DNA of 64,000 nt, from the NCBI GenBank assembly GCA_963791145.1, contig CAWBRT010000011.1, positions 248,001-312,000 on the forward strand, read 5' to 3'. Both the position numbers and the translations under genes were made by a program. Of this stretch, positions 47,657 to 57,600 are shown one piece after another. The first letter of the stretch is position 1. Every line of letters starts with the position of its first letter. The notes beneath the pieces were generated by a model. That model was given only the letters and a program-made list of their open reading frames with translations. It was not told the origin of the DNA and did no database searches. The stretch is from CAWBRT01 sp963791145. Its GTDB lineage: Bacteria > Acidobacteriota > Terriglobia > Terriglobales > Acidobacteriaceae.

Positions 47657-47720
47657 GGGGCTGAAGCCCCGATCAATTTGGCACCCAGCGGCGCGGCTAA
47701 AGCCGCGCCCTTTCAAAACA
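47657..47720. repeat. REP-like palindromes at the 5' side of the RAYT gene
   Basis: GGGGCTGAAGCCCC (47657-47670) and GGCGCGGCTAAAGCCGCGCC (47690-47709) followed by CTTTCAAAAC. The last copy is inverted relative to 47124-47153, so matching REPs face each other across the transposase. Confidence 0.88.
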
Positions 47721-47761
47721 AGAACCTGCCCATACCAGCTGTATGTCGAACTTTCGACTTC

Positions 47762-48885
47762 TCATTTCCCCTTCCACACATCCATCATTTTGACGAAGTC
47801 CTTGAACAGGTAATGCGAGTCGTGTGGGCCGGGAGATGCTTCCGGGTGGTACTGCACGCAGAAGAGCGGGTACGTCCGGTGCGACAGGCCCTCGATCGTC
47901 TGGTCGTTCAGGTTGAGGTGCGTCAGCTCCACCTCGCTCGCCTTCAGCGTGTCCGGATCGACCGCGTAGTTGTGGTTGTGCGCCGTGATCTCCACCTTGC
48001 CGGTCGCCAACTGCTTCACCGGATGGTTGCCGCCATGGTGGCCGAACTTCAGCTTGTAGGTGCGGCCGCCCAGCGCCAGGCCGATCAACTGGTGTCCCAG
48101 GCAGATGCCGAAGATCGGCACGCGCCCCAGCAGCCGGCGAATGTTCTGCTGGGCATAGCCGACCGCCTCGGGGTCGCCCGGGCCGTTGGAGAGGAAGACG
48201 CCGTCGGGCTTAAGCGCCATCACGTCTTCCGCGCTGGTTTCGGCAGGCACCACGGTAACGTCGCAGCGCGGTCCACCAGCATGCGCAGGATGTTGTGCTT
48301 GATGCCGTAATCGTAGGCCACCACTTTGTGCCGCGGTTTGCCGGGCTCGATGATCTGGCCGGGTTCGATCACTCCCTTGGTCCAGGTGTAAGGCTGCTTG
48401 GTGGAGACCACCTTGGCGAGGTCCAGTCCGTCGATGGTGCGAATGGAGCGTGCCTTGGCCACGAGCTTATCCGCATCCAGTTCCAGCATCGACACCACTC
48501 CGCGCATCACTCCGCGATCCCGCAGATGGCGCACCAGGGCGCGGGTATCGATATCGGCGAGCACGGGAACCTTATGGCGCTCCAGGTACTCGTCGGCCAC
48601 TTCCTGCGAGCGCCAGTTGGAGGCCATGCGCGAGAACTCGCGCACGATCAGGCCTTCAATGTAAGGCTTGGCGGATTCCTGATCCTCCGGGCTGGTGCCA
48701 TAGTTGCCGATTTCCGGATTGGTGAGAACGACGATCTGGCCGGCGTAGGAAGGATCGGTGAAGATCTCCTGATAGCCGGTAATGGAAGTGTTGAAAACTA
48801 CTTCGCCGCAACATTCCGTCTTGGCGCCGTAGCCTTTGCCGCGGAAGATTCTGCCGTCTTCCAGAGCAAGGATTGCTGCCTGCAT
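47762..48885 (-). CDS. carA: Carbamoyl-phosphate synthase small (glutaminase) subunit, one -1 frame change
   Basis: Supplies ammonia from glutamine to CarB. N-terminal domain (GYGAKTECCGEVVFNTSITGYQEIFTDPSYAGQ) and class I glutaminase with FLSNGPGDPEAV, catalytic Cys in IFGICLGHQLIGLALGG, HNHNYAV and the final YHPEASPGPHDS. The frame is lost by one base near 48268 in VDRGCDVTVVPA; restoring one G in a short G run gives 374 residues. Upstream of carB but parted from it by the transposase and REPs. Confidence 0.94.
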
Positions 48886-48991
48886 CGCGTCTCCGATGGC
48901 CTAGATTTTATAAATTTTATCAGGCCATGGCGGCCGCTCGCAAAGGCGGTCTATGCGAAATGACGCGATTTTTCGAGATTTTTCTTTCCTG

Positions 48992-49017
48992 AATATACAT
49001 TCATTTGAATGCATATT
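48992..49017. promoter_or_regulatory. AT-rich near-perfect palindrome between lepB and carA
   Basis: Arms AATATACATTCA (48992-49003) and TGAATGCATATT (49006-49017) match at 11 of 12 positions with a 2-base centre, 106 bases upstream of the carA start and 73 past lepB. It could be an operator for the car genes or a lepB terminator; no T-run. The role is open. Confidence 0.45.
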
Positions 49018-49089
49018 ATTACAACGGGAGCCTGTACCGGCGCGGACAGAGCGATTGGAGCTGGACAACGAAGATGTGCGTTCGTTGCG

Positions 49090-49647
49090 TCAGCGGAGTT
49101 TGCCGACGCGTTCGGCCGGCCAATAGGCGAAGACCGCCTTGCCGTAGATGTACTCGCGCTGCACCGGACCGAAATCGCGGCTGTCGTTGGAGAAGTTGCG
49201 GTGGTCGCCGAGCACGAAATAGCTGTCCTGGGGGACGGTTACCGGTCCATAGGAGCGCTGGTCGCGATAGTCGTCGAGCACGTAAGGCTCGAAGAGCAAC
49301 TCGCCGTTGACGTAGACCCAGCCGTGGCGGATCTCCACCTGGTCGCCGGCAATGCCGATGATCCGCTTGATGTAGCTCTTGGCGGGATCGTGAGGATAGT
49401 GAAAAACGACGAGATCGCCGCGCGCAATCGGCTCCCAGCGGTAGATGAACTTGTTGATGAAGATACGTTCCTGGTCGCTCAGGCCGGGCATCATGCTGGT
49501 GCCCTCGACCTTCACCGGCTGGTAGACGAAGACGATCATGAAAGCAGAGATGGCCAGCGAGATGAAAATGTCCCGCGCCCAGTTCAGTGGCGACTTCTCC
49601 CGTTTGGGAGGCCTCGCGATTTCCTTGCCTTCTTCGTTAACGATCAT
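49090..49647 (-). CDS. lepB: Signal peptidase I
   Basis: 185 residues. Cleaves Sec signal peptides at the outer face of the inner membrane. One N-terminal transmembrane helix (ISLAISAFMIVFVYQ), the catalytic Ser in KVEGTSMMPGL, the general-base Lys in SYIKRIIGIAGDQVE, and the C-box GDHRNFSNDSRDFG. Short form typical of Gram-positive-like and many environmental lineages. ATG 49647; intact. Confidence 0.95.
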   Translation of the reverse strand: MIVNEEGKEIARPPKREKSPLNWARDIFISLAISAFMIVFVYQPVKVEGTSMMPGLSDQERIFINKFIYRWEPIARGDLVVFHYPHDPAKSYIKRIIGIAGDQVEIRHGWVYVNGELLFEPYVLDDYRDQRSYGPVTVPQDSYFVLGDHRNFSNDSRDFGPVQREYIYGKAVFAYWPAERVGKLR

Positions 49648-50131
49648 GCCGCCTTAAACCCCTGACAACCCGACATCATAGCTAAACTTTAAACCTACAG
49701 CGCCGGTTTTTGTATCGGGTTTGTGCAAATGGGAATTGAAAGCGTAATATCGGGTGCGAACAGGCATGTAGCGAATCAGAGAGGCTGATCTGCCATTACC
49801 GGATGGAAGCCTGCACCAAGGGCCTTAGGTCTGTGACCCATTGTGACGCAAGGATTTGCGGGCCGTACTCGGCAGGAGCTGTTTTCCACAGGCGGGCGAG
49901 GCGATTGGTACCACTCCTGCTCTCGCTTTGGATGCGCGGTTGACCAGCAGAGCTTCAGGATGGAATTGGTTGCCGGTTGACGGAAGTTGCGCTTGCGGGT
50001 ATAAAGCTTTATTCCACGGAGGCCTGAACTCCCGCAGCAAGCCCGGTTAGGGAATGGGCAGCCTGGAGCAGGCACCGTTCAGCCGTTCGAGTTTAAGTGC
50101 TCTGATTGATACAGGTTAATAGACGCGAGTC
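49648..50131. other. 484-base divergent intergenic region, no gene recognised
   Basis: Between lepB (minus) and the TPR gene (plus). No convincing reading frame. Some short inverted stretches exist, but I could not fold a known RNA (6S, RNase P, SRP or tmRNA cores were looked for by eye). Probably promoters only. Confidence 0.4.
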
Positions 50132-50665
50132 ATGAAGAATAGCTCTCATCCATCGCCGGCCAAGGCTTCGACCGAGGATCCCCGGTTTGCGCAGGCCGTA
50201 CAAGCCTACGAACAGGCGCTGAAAGCAATGCAGGCGCAGAAGTTTGACCGCGCCAAGCCTCTGTTCGATAAGGTGATCGCCAGCGGATCGAAAGAGCTGG
50301 TGGATCGCGCCCTGGTCCACCTGAACATCTGCAATCAGCAGCTTTCGCGGGTGCAGAACATCTTCGCCAATTGCGAGGAGCACTACGACTACGCGGTTTC
50401 GCTGATGAACATGGGCGATTACGTCGGCGCGCGCGAGCACCTGGAGCTGATCCTGAAGGAAGACCCCAAGCTCGATTTCGTCTGGTACGGGCTCTCCGTG
50501 CTGGACTGTCTTACCGGGCGGGCGCAGGAATCGCTGCAGCACTTGGGCGAGGCCATCCGCCTGAATCCGAGCAACCGCCTGCAGGCCAGAAACGACTCCG
50601 ATTTTCGCAATATGGCCGACGATCCGCGCTTTACCGAACTGATCTATCCCGAGGGTACGGTATAA
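50132..50665 (+). CDS. Tetratricopeptide-repeat protein
   Basis: 177 residues made almost wholly of TPR-like helices: FAQAVQAYEQALKAMQAQKFDRAKPLFDKVI, then ALVHLNICNQQL, then EEHYDYAVSLMNMGDYVGAREHLELILKEDPK and ESLQHLGEAIRLNPSN in partial form (each block overlaps the next helix pair). No signal peptide, so cytosolic. It is followed by yvcK and glmU on the same strand; a scaffold role is only a guess. Confidence 0.78.
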   Translation: MKNSSHPSPAKASTEDPRFAQAVQAYEQALKAMQAQKFDRAKPLFDKVIASGSKELVDRALVHLNICNQQLSRVQNIFANCEEHYDYAVSLMNMGDYVGAREHLELILKEDPKLDFVWYGLSVLDCLTGRAQESLQHLGEAIRLNPSNRLQARNDSDFRNMADDPRFTELIYPEGTV

Positions 50666-50771
50666 CCGGCGTCTGTTTCGGTGACCCCAGGCGCTACCCT
50701 CAATCGAAGCGGCGACATCGGCATCAGCCGGACTTCGCTGCGAAGAGAGTTGCGTTTCCCAGGAACAGGCG

Positions 50772-51823
50772 ATGGATTCTCCAAGTAACTCCCCCGTCGC
50801 GCTGAAGGTAGTGGCCATTGGCGGGGGCACGGGATTGGCTACCCTGCTGCGCGGGCTGAAGCAGTTCGTGATGCCGCCAGCGGCGCACCATCGGATTCTC
50901 CGCAGGCTGCGGCAGCCTCTGACAACGCCTGGATATCAGGTTTAACCGCAGTGGTGACGGTCACCGACGACGGCGGCTCCAGTGGCCGCTTGCGCAAAGA
51001 CCTGGGAGTGCTTCCCCCCGGCGATGTTCGTAATTGCATGATCGCCTTGTCGGAAGACGAGGAGCTTCTGGCGCGCGTCTTCCAGTACCGCTTCTCCTCC
51101 GGCGAACTGGAAGGGCATAGCTTCGGCAACCTGTTTCTGACCGCGCTGTCGTCGATCACCGGCGATTTTGCCGAAGCCGTCAAGCTCTCCTCCGGCATTC
51201 TCAAGACGCGCGGCGAGATCGTGCCCTCCACCCTGGCGAACGTCGACCTCGACGCCTGGATGCAAGACGGCTCGCGGGTGCGCGGCGAGACCAATATCAC
51301 GGCCAGCAACAAGCACATTCATGAGATCAAGCTGGTACCCGCCAACGCCCGCCCAATCCCGCAAACACTGCGGGCGCTGGCCGAGGCCGACCTGATCACC
51401 ATCGGTCCGGGCTCGCTGTTCACCAGCCTGGTGCCGAACCTGCTCGTGCAGGGCATTCCCGAGGCCATTGCGGCTTCCAAGGCGCTCAAAGTTTACGTCG
51501 GAAACCTGATGACCCAGCCCAACGAGAGCCTTGGCCTTACCGCCTCCGATCACATTCGCGTTCTCTTCCAACATGCGGGCCGGCAAATCTTCCACTACGC
51601 GCTGCTCAACAGCACGCCTGTTCCCGCGGCGCTGAAGATGGCTTACGCCGCCCAGCAGGCCGAGCCCATCATCAATGATCTGGATGCGGTGCGAGCCCAG
51701 GGCGTGGAGCCGCTGCTGGGCGAATACCTCGACGACACAGTGGTGGCGCGGCATAATTCCCGCAAGCTGGCGCACGACCTGATGGAGTTCGTCCGGACGC
51801 GCCGCCCGCAAGCGTGCAGTTAA
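50772..51823 (+). CDS. yvcK: YvcK/GlmR-type gluconeogenesis factor, one -1 frame change
   Basis: Nucleotide-sugar-binding protein of the CofD-like family that in Bacillus (GlmR) stimulates GlmS and supports wall synthesis on gluconeogenic carbon. N-terminus VVAIGGGTGLATLLRGLKQ, then VTVTDDGGSSGRLRKDLGVLPPGD, NLFLTAL, LITIGPGSLFTSLVPNLLV and GNLMTQP. The first part (from ATG 50772) and the rest are in different frames; restoring one base in a G run near 50870 gives 350 residues. The join holds a 25-residue Ser/Ala-rich insert. It sits 42 bases before glmU, fitting the amino-sugar role. Confidence 0.88.
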
Positions 51824-51865
51824 AATAGGCACATCGACTATCTCGGCTGTGAAAATGAAAATCCT

Positions 51866-53281
51866 ATGAGCACAAGCACTCGTTCCGCGACTCCGGTGTC
51901 GATCGCCATCATGGCGGCCGGCAAGGGCACCCGTCTGAAGTCCCAACACCCGAAAGTTCTGCACGAGATCGGCGGGCTGCCGCTGCTGGCGCACGTGATT
52001 CGCGCGGCCACAGCCATAGCGCCCGCAAACAACATCTACTGCATCATCGGGCACGAGGCCGAGCGGGTTCGCCAGGCGGTCTCGCACTACGGCACGCAGT
52101 TCATCGAGCAGCCTGAGCAGCTTGGCACCGGTCACGCCCTGATGCAATGCCGAAAGGCGCTAGCCGGCCACACCGCCGTGCTGGTGCTCTCCGGCGATGC
52201 TCCGCTGATCACCCCGGAGACCATGACTCGGCTGCGCGATTTTCACCTGGCGCAGGGTGCAGCCATGACAATCCTCACCGCCGAACCGCCGGACCCGTTT
52301 GGCTATGGACGCATTCTTCGCCGGCCGAACGGCGAGGTAAGCGCCATCGTGGAACAGAAGTCGCTCGCGCCCGGACAGGAGGCGATCAGGGAGATCAACT
52401 CCGGCACCTACGTCTTTGACGTTGCCAAGCTGTTCCGCTACATCGACCAGATCAAGACGGATAATCCGCACCGGGAGTTCTACCTGACGGATATCGTCGC
52501 CATTCTGCGCCGGGCCGGCGAGCGGGTGCTGGCCATCAAGGCCGAAGACCCCACCGAAGTCCTGGGTGTGAATACGCGGGCGGAGCTGGCCGCGCTCGAC
52601 GCGCTTCTGCGCTCGCGCAAGGCGGCCCAGCTCATGAATGACGGCGTCACCATCTTTCAGCCGCAGAGCTGCGTCATCGATCAGGACGTGCAGGTTGGCC
52701 CGGACACGGTGATCGGCCCCTTCGTGCAGCTTCTGGGCTCGACCTGCATCGGCAGCGAATGCAAAATCAATTCCTTCTCCGTGCTCACCAACATGCGGGT
52801 CGGGGACGCGGTCACGATCCGCCACGGTTCCGTCCTGGCGGACTCGGTAGTGGAAAACCAGGCGGTGCTTGGTCCTTATTGCCACATCCGTCCGGAGAGC
52901 CACATCGGCGAGGGCGCGCACGTTGGCAACTTTGTGGAGATCAAAAAAGACACGCTGGGCCGCGGCGCCAAGGCCAACCACCTAACCTATCTGGGAGATG
53001 CCGAGATAGGCGAGGGCGCCAACATCGGCGCCGGCACCATCACCTGTAACTACGACGGCGTGAACAAGCACCGCACGGTCATCGGCAAAGGCGCTTTCAT
53101 CGGCAGCGACACGACTCTGGTGGCGCCGGTAACGGTTGCCGACGGAGCCTACGTAGGCGCGGCAAGCTGCATAACCAAAGACGTTCCGGCCGATGCGCTG
53201 GCGATAGCACGTGCACAGCAGGTGAATCGGCCAGGATGGGCCAAGATGCGCCGGGAGAAGATCAAAAAAGACAGGGATTAG
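51866..53281 (+). CDS. glmU: Bifunctional GlmU: glucosamine-1-P acetyltransferase / UDP-GlcNAc pyrophosphorylase
   Basis: 471 residues, cytosolic. N-terminal uridyltransferase with AAGKGTRLKSQHPKVLHEI, QLGTGHAL, LSGDAPLI and INSGTYVFD; C-terminal left-handed beta-helix acetyltransferase with HIRPESHIGEGAHVGNFVEI, KANHLTYLGDAEIG and TITCNYDGVNKHRT. Makes UDP-GlcNAc for peptidoglycan and LPS. ATG 51866. The last codons and stop run into a GGGATTA heptad array. Confidence 0.97.
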   Translation: MSTSTRSATPVSIAIMAAGKGTRLKSQHPKVLHEIGGLPLLAHVIRAATAIAPANNIYCIIGHEAERVRQAVSHYGTQFIEQPEQLGTGHALMQCRKALAGHTAVLVLSGDAPLITPETMTRLRDFHLAQGAAMTILTAEPPDPFGYGRILRRPNGEVSAIVEQKSLAPGQEAIREINSGTYVFDVAKLFRYIDQIKTDNPHREFYLTDIVAILRRAGERVLAIKAEDPTEVLGVNTRAELAALDALLRSRKAAQLMNDGVTIFQPQSCVIDQDVQVGPDTVIGPFVQLLGSTCIGSECKINSFSVLTNMRVGDAVTIRHGSVLADSVVENQAVLGPYCHIRPESHIGEGAHVGNFVEIKKDTLGRGAKANHLTYLGDAEIGEGANIGAGTITCNYDGVNKHRTVIGKGAFIGSDTTLVAPVTVADGAYVGAASCITKDVPADALAIARAQQVNRPGWAKMRREKIKKDRD

Positions 53282-53300
53282 GGGTTAGGGATCAGGCTAA
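53274..53300. repeat. Heptad array GGGATTA type holding the glmU stop
   Basis: GGGATTA, GGGGTTA, GGGATCA, GGCTAAA; the glmU TAG is at 53279-53281 within the first units. Same class as 18444 and 19096. Confidence 0.8.
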
Positions 53301-53332
53301 AGAGAAATCACCGCGATCCTAGAAGCGTGGTG

Positions 53333-53383
53333 TATTCCTTGTTGTCAGCGGCTATTCCTTGTTGTCAGCGGCTATTCCTTGTG
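53333..53383. repeat. 20-bp tandem repeat, 2.5 copies
   Basis: TATTCCTTGTTGTCAGCGGC at 53333-53352 and 53353-53372, then half a copy. It covers the 3' end of the small minus-strand gene that follows, whose stop is in the third copy. Confidence 0.9.
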
Positions 53384-53617
53384 GTCGACGACAGGCGCGA
53401 CCGTGCTGCCTTCCATATCGGAACAGTCACAGAAGGAGAGATCGCAGGCGCCGCAATCGCAAACCAGAGGAGTCCCGTTCGTCACCCCAGCCAGGGCAGA
53501 GGCGGTTGCCGGTGACTTACGATTCTTTGCTTTGGGTGGAACACCAGCGCTGCCTCTGGACTTTGCTGCCGCAACAGGATTGGCTACGGCCGGTCGCGAT
53601 TTACGAGTAGATTTCAT
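53372..53617 (-). CDS. Small Lys/Ala-rich protein with C-terminal Cys cluster
   Basis: 81 residues, family unknown. N-terminal half is basic and Ala/Pro/Ser-rich (MKSTRKSRPAVANPVAAAKS); C-terminal part has five Cys in CDCGACDLSFCDC, which could bind a metal or form a modified peptide. ATG 53617 has AAGGG just before it, close spacing. The overlapping plus-strand frame is less protein-like. No maturation enzyme is next to it. Confidence 0.4.
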   Translation of the reverse strand: MKSTRKSRPAVANPVAAAKSRGSAGVPPKAKNRKSPATASALAGVTNGTPLVCDCGACDLSFCDCSDMEGSTVAPVVDHKE

Positions 53618-53788
53618 ACCCTTATTGAACCATCCCGACAACCACAGATTCGGTGACGCCGCTCACAATTGGGCAGGGATCGCGAGCTGACACCTTGGGC
53701 GCAAACGGCATGCGCAAGAATCGTATGGCAAAAAGAATGCCCCTCGGAGAGGGGCAGCATAGGAGAGAGATTTCCGCTCAGCGCCGGC

Positions 53789-54298
53789 CTAACGGGAGCG
53801 GGCCAAAAGCGACCGCAGCTCCAGGCGCCCCTGGTGCAATCCGCGGCGGCTATCCTGTTCGGTGATTCCCAAGGTACGGGCGATGCGGGCGTGGCTATAG
53901 CCTTCGCCATCGTGCATGAGGTAGATGAGCCGCTCAGTCGCGGGAAGCTGCAGGACCGCGCGCTCCAGATCGACTCGCTTTGTATTACCACGCACGTTCA
54001 ACACCTCGGAACATTCCTGATGATCGAGGGTCAGCATTCCGAGCGGCAACAACTCTCGGATTTCGGCGACCAGAGTGCAGTCGAGCATCTCCTCGCTGGG
54101 GAGGGCTGGCTGCCGGAAGGCACTCACGAATACCCGCTCAAGCACTACCTCGGCCTGCAACTCGTTTCCGGTCATCCAGAACGCCAGTGCGTAAAGCCTG
54201 TTTTTGTTTGCGCTGTAGACAGCATGGCAGCTTCCGCTCTGCACTACCGCCGGCGGATACTCAAAACCGGTAAAGCTCGTCTGCTGAATGCTCTGCAT
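53789..54298 (-). CDS. ECF sigma-factor-like protein
   Basis: 169 residues. A region-2-like helix (NRLYALAFWMTGNELQAEVVLERVFVSAF) and a region-4-like helix-turn-helix (LPATERLIYLMHDGEGYSHARIARTLGI) are in the right order. The acidic DxxQ-type core contact motif of region 2 is weak, so RNA polymerase binding may be altered. No anti-sigma gene adjoins. ATG 54298 lacks a clear ribosome site. Function as a sigma factor is inferred. Confidence 0.68.
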   Translation of the reverse strand: MQSIQQTSFTGFEYPPAVVQSGSCHAVYSANKNRLYALAFWMTGNELQAEVVLERVFVSAFRQPALPSEEMLDCTLVAEIRELLPLGMLTLDHQECSEVLNVRGNTKRVDLERAVLQLPATERLIYLMHDGEGYSHARIARTLGITEQDSRRGLHQGRLELRSLLARSR

Positions 54299-54608
54299 AA
54301 TGTCTTTACCTCTCTCTCATCCAACCCGTTTGTAAGAGCCGCGTTTCTCTAGTTAGCAATCCGGTGTCCCAAGCAGGTGTTGCCAGACTAGCCAGTTGCC
54401 GGCAAAGTTAAACCTCGCATAAGTGAAGTTTCCTTAAATACATACAGCTACTCCGGAAATGGCGGGGCGCTTGAGAATGCCACCTCAGAGCCTATTCACC
54501 TATAGGCAGGAGGTTATCAGCAGGGCAGAAAGTGGTATCCGGATGCTCATTATTCCCGGATGGGCACTATAGGATTTTCCCGGATGGGCGGAAAGAAATA
54601 CCTTTCCT
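54299..54608. other. 310-base gap with a 13-bp direct repeat
   Basis: Between the sigma-like gene start and the histidine kinase stop (both minus). TTCCCGGATGGGC occurs twice, at 54553-54565 and 54577-54589. The sigma-like gene's promoter should lie in the left part. Nothing else recognised. Confidence 0.5.
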
Positions 54609-57600
54609 TTAGCTGGAGGGCTTAGAAGGCGCGGTAAGATTCGCCACGGACTGACTCTGACTGTTGGGTTCTGGCGCCCCCGCTGGAGGATTGTCGTTCC
54701 TAGGCGCCAGCGGCAGGCGAACCTGGAAGACAGCCCCGTTCCGTTCGTGGTTGGAGGCGATGATCTCTCCCTCGTGCTCCTTGAGAATGCCGTAGCAGAT
54801 CGAGAGTCCCAGGCCAGTTCCCTTGCCGACTTTCTTGGTGGTGTAGAAGGGATCGAAGATGCGCCCGATTTCAGCGATACCCGGGCCGGAATCGTGGAAC
54901 TGCACGCAGGCAAAGCCGCGATCCTCGAAGATGGAAACTTCCAGATTCCCGCCCTGCCCATTCTCCTGCATGGCATCGGCGGCATTGTTGATGATGTTGA
55001 GAAAGACCTGCTCGAGCTGGTGCCCATCGGCGATCACGGGGCTCACCGGCAGGAAAGACTTGTGAACCAGGATCCGGTTCAGCTTCAGATCGAATTCGCG
55101 CAAAGCCAGGGTCTCCTCCACGGCCTGCGCCAGGTTGATCTCGCCTTTTTGCGGCTTGCGCTGGCGGGAGAAGGAGAGCAGGTTCTGCACGATGCGTTGC
55201 GTGCGCTGGGTCTGCTTGTAGAGTTTGGCGAGGAAATCCTTGGCCCGCTCGCTGAGTTCTTCGCCCTCGAGCAGTTGCGCATAGCCGAGCATGGCGGTAA
55301 GAGGATTATTCAGCTCGTGCGCCACTCCCGAGATCATGCGGCCCAGGGCAGACATCTTCTCGCTCTGCAGCAGCTGTTCCTGGGCGTTCCGCAGATCCTG
55401 ATAAGCGTTGGTGGTCTGCAGGTACAGCCGCGCGCGCTCGACGGAGATGGCCAGCTGGCGGGCGATGGTGGTCAGCAGCTCGTGCTCGCGGGCGGAGAAC
55501 TCGCGGTCCTCGCGCCGGCTCACCAGCAGCAGACCCAGTGGCTCCCTCTCGCGGGTCCGCATGGCGACGCAGAGAGCATGCCGCATTTGCTGGTCGAGCG
55601 CCGAGCGAACCTCCACCGGCAGGTTCTCCAGCGCGCGCGCCGTGATCATCTCCGTCTTGTCGCCGGCGTACTCGTTCCAGAACTGCGGCGAGAGCTCATA
55701 GCTTTGGCCGGCGGCGACGTCACCCTGCGTTCCCTCGCAAGCCTGAAGCCGCAAGGTTCTGCTCCCCGGCTCCAGAATCAAGACGCTGCCGCTGACCGCG
55801 CCCGCCAGTTCGATGGCATGGCGCAGCGTAACCGCGGCAACCTCGTGCAGATCAAAAGTCTGCGCGCCGGCGATGGCGATGGCGTTCAGGGCATGCAACT
55901 CGCGGTTGCTGCGGCGAAGCTCCTCTCCCGCCTGCACCTGTTCCGTGATGTCGAACAGAAAGCCCTGGCAGCGCAAGATTTCGCCCTTGGCGCCGCGAGT
56001 GGCGAAGCTGTTTTCCAGCAGCGTCACCCGGCGGCCGTCGCGGCGAAGGTAGGAGAATTCGTAATTGCGCAGGAAGCCCTCGCCCTCCAGCGCTGCCTGG
56101 TACGCCGCGCGATGCCGCGGGTCGGAATACAGGAGGCGGTTCAAATCCAGCGAAAGCACCTCCGCCTTGTCGCCATAGCCGAGCATCTGCACGAAGGCCT
56201 CGTTGCACTCCAGCAGCTTGCCTTCCGGACTGGCGATGAAGACACCTTCCTTCATCTTCTCGAACAGCAGGCGGAATCTCTCTTCCGCGACGTGCAGCTC
56301 GGTGGTGTCGCGAATGACGTGAACCGTTCCCTTCTCGGTGCCCAGTTCTTCCGCGTAGGAGGAGGTCGAGACGGTGGAAAAGCCTCCGAAGCACGGGTCC
56401 GGGGCATCCACGATACCCTGCCCGGCGCGCAGGCAGTAAGGGCAGCTCTCGGGAGCGTTGGGCAGGAGGCGGCGGCAGTCGAGTCCGGGCAGATCGCGCA
56501 CAGTGAGCCCGAGCTTGCGCACGAAGGCGCGGTTGGCGCGGATCACCTTTTGCTCGGCGTCGTGCACCAGGATCAGATCGTCGATAGAATCGAAGGTGCT
56601 GATCCAGCGATGGTGCGACTCCATGATTTTTTCAAACAGCAGCACGTTCTCCAGCGCCAGCCCAAGGTGATTGGTAATGGTGGACAGGAACGTCTTCTCT
56701 TTGGCCGAATATCCCCGCTTGCCTTTCATCCCCAGCACTACCGAGCCCAGCAGGGACGAGCTCCCGCGCAGCGGCAGAATCGCCAGGTGGCCGAGGCGCA
56801 ACTCGACGGCCGGCCGCCTGAGAATGTCGTCCAGAACGTCAAAGTCGGCGATGATGGGCTCCCTGTCGGGCCGCATCCTTTCCATGAAACTTCCCGCGAA
56901 TGCCAGCTCCCGCCGCAGCAGCTCCACCTTCTGCCCCAGTCCAAAATGCTGGTGCAGGACCAGCTTGTCGCCTTCGCGCAGCCTGATCCAGCCGGCCTTC
57001 GCTCCCAGCGCCTGCTGCAGATGGACGAGCGCCTCGCGCAGCATGGCGCCTGAGTCCCGGGACTCGGCTATGGCGGAGGTAAGAGCGTTGAAGGTCTGCA
57101 GACGGCGATTACCACTGCGCGAGTCGTCGAAGACAATGGTCACGATGCTCAACCCGAGCAAAACTTCGACCAGCCCGCCAAGGCCGCGAAAGGGATAGCC
57201 GCCCGGCAGCGCCGTCTGAAAATGAATCAGCAGCAGGGTAAGGGACACGAGCCAGGGGCCGAGCTCGCGGCGGCCGCGGCTGAAACTGATCAGGCAAACG
57301 GCGCCGATGACCGCCATGGCGCGGTACAGGACATGAAATGCCAGCAGCAAGGCAAACGACCGCGGAAACCAGCCCACCCGCAATACCGTGCACAGCACCC
57401 CCGCCGCGCCCAAAGGCACCAGGGCGAAGAAATATCGCGGTGAATCGGTGTAGACCAGCATGGCCGTGACCAGCAGGGTCATCGCCAGAACGAAGCTAAG
57501 CTGGGAAAGTCCGGCCAGGAATTGTCCGGGAGTGGGGCCGGCAATGACCGCGACCTCGCGGTAAACGGAATAAAGCACCCAGCCGCAAATCCAGGTTCCG

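Noticed and set aside
49680..50100. Possible structured non-coding RNA such as 6S in the lepB upstream gap
   Set aside because: I could not pair the two halves convincingly and saw no conserved core.
54747..57053. 768-residue plus-strand frame opposite the histidine kinase
   Set aside because: Shadow frame; the minus strand encodes a complete kinase with all motifs.
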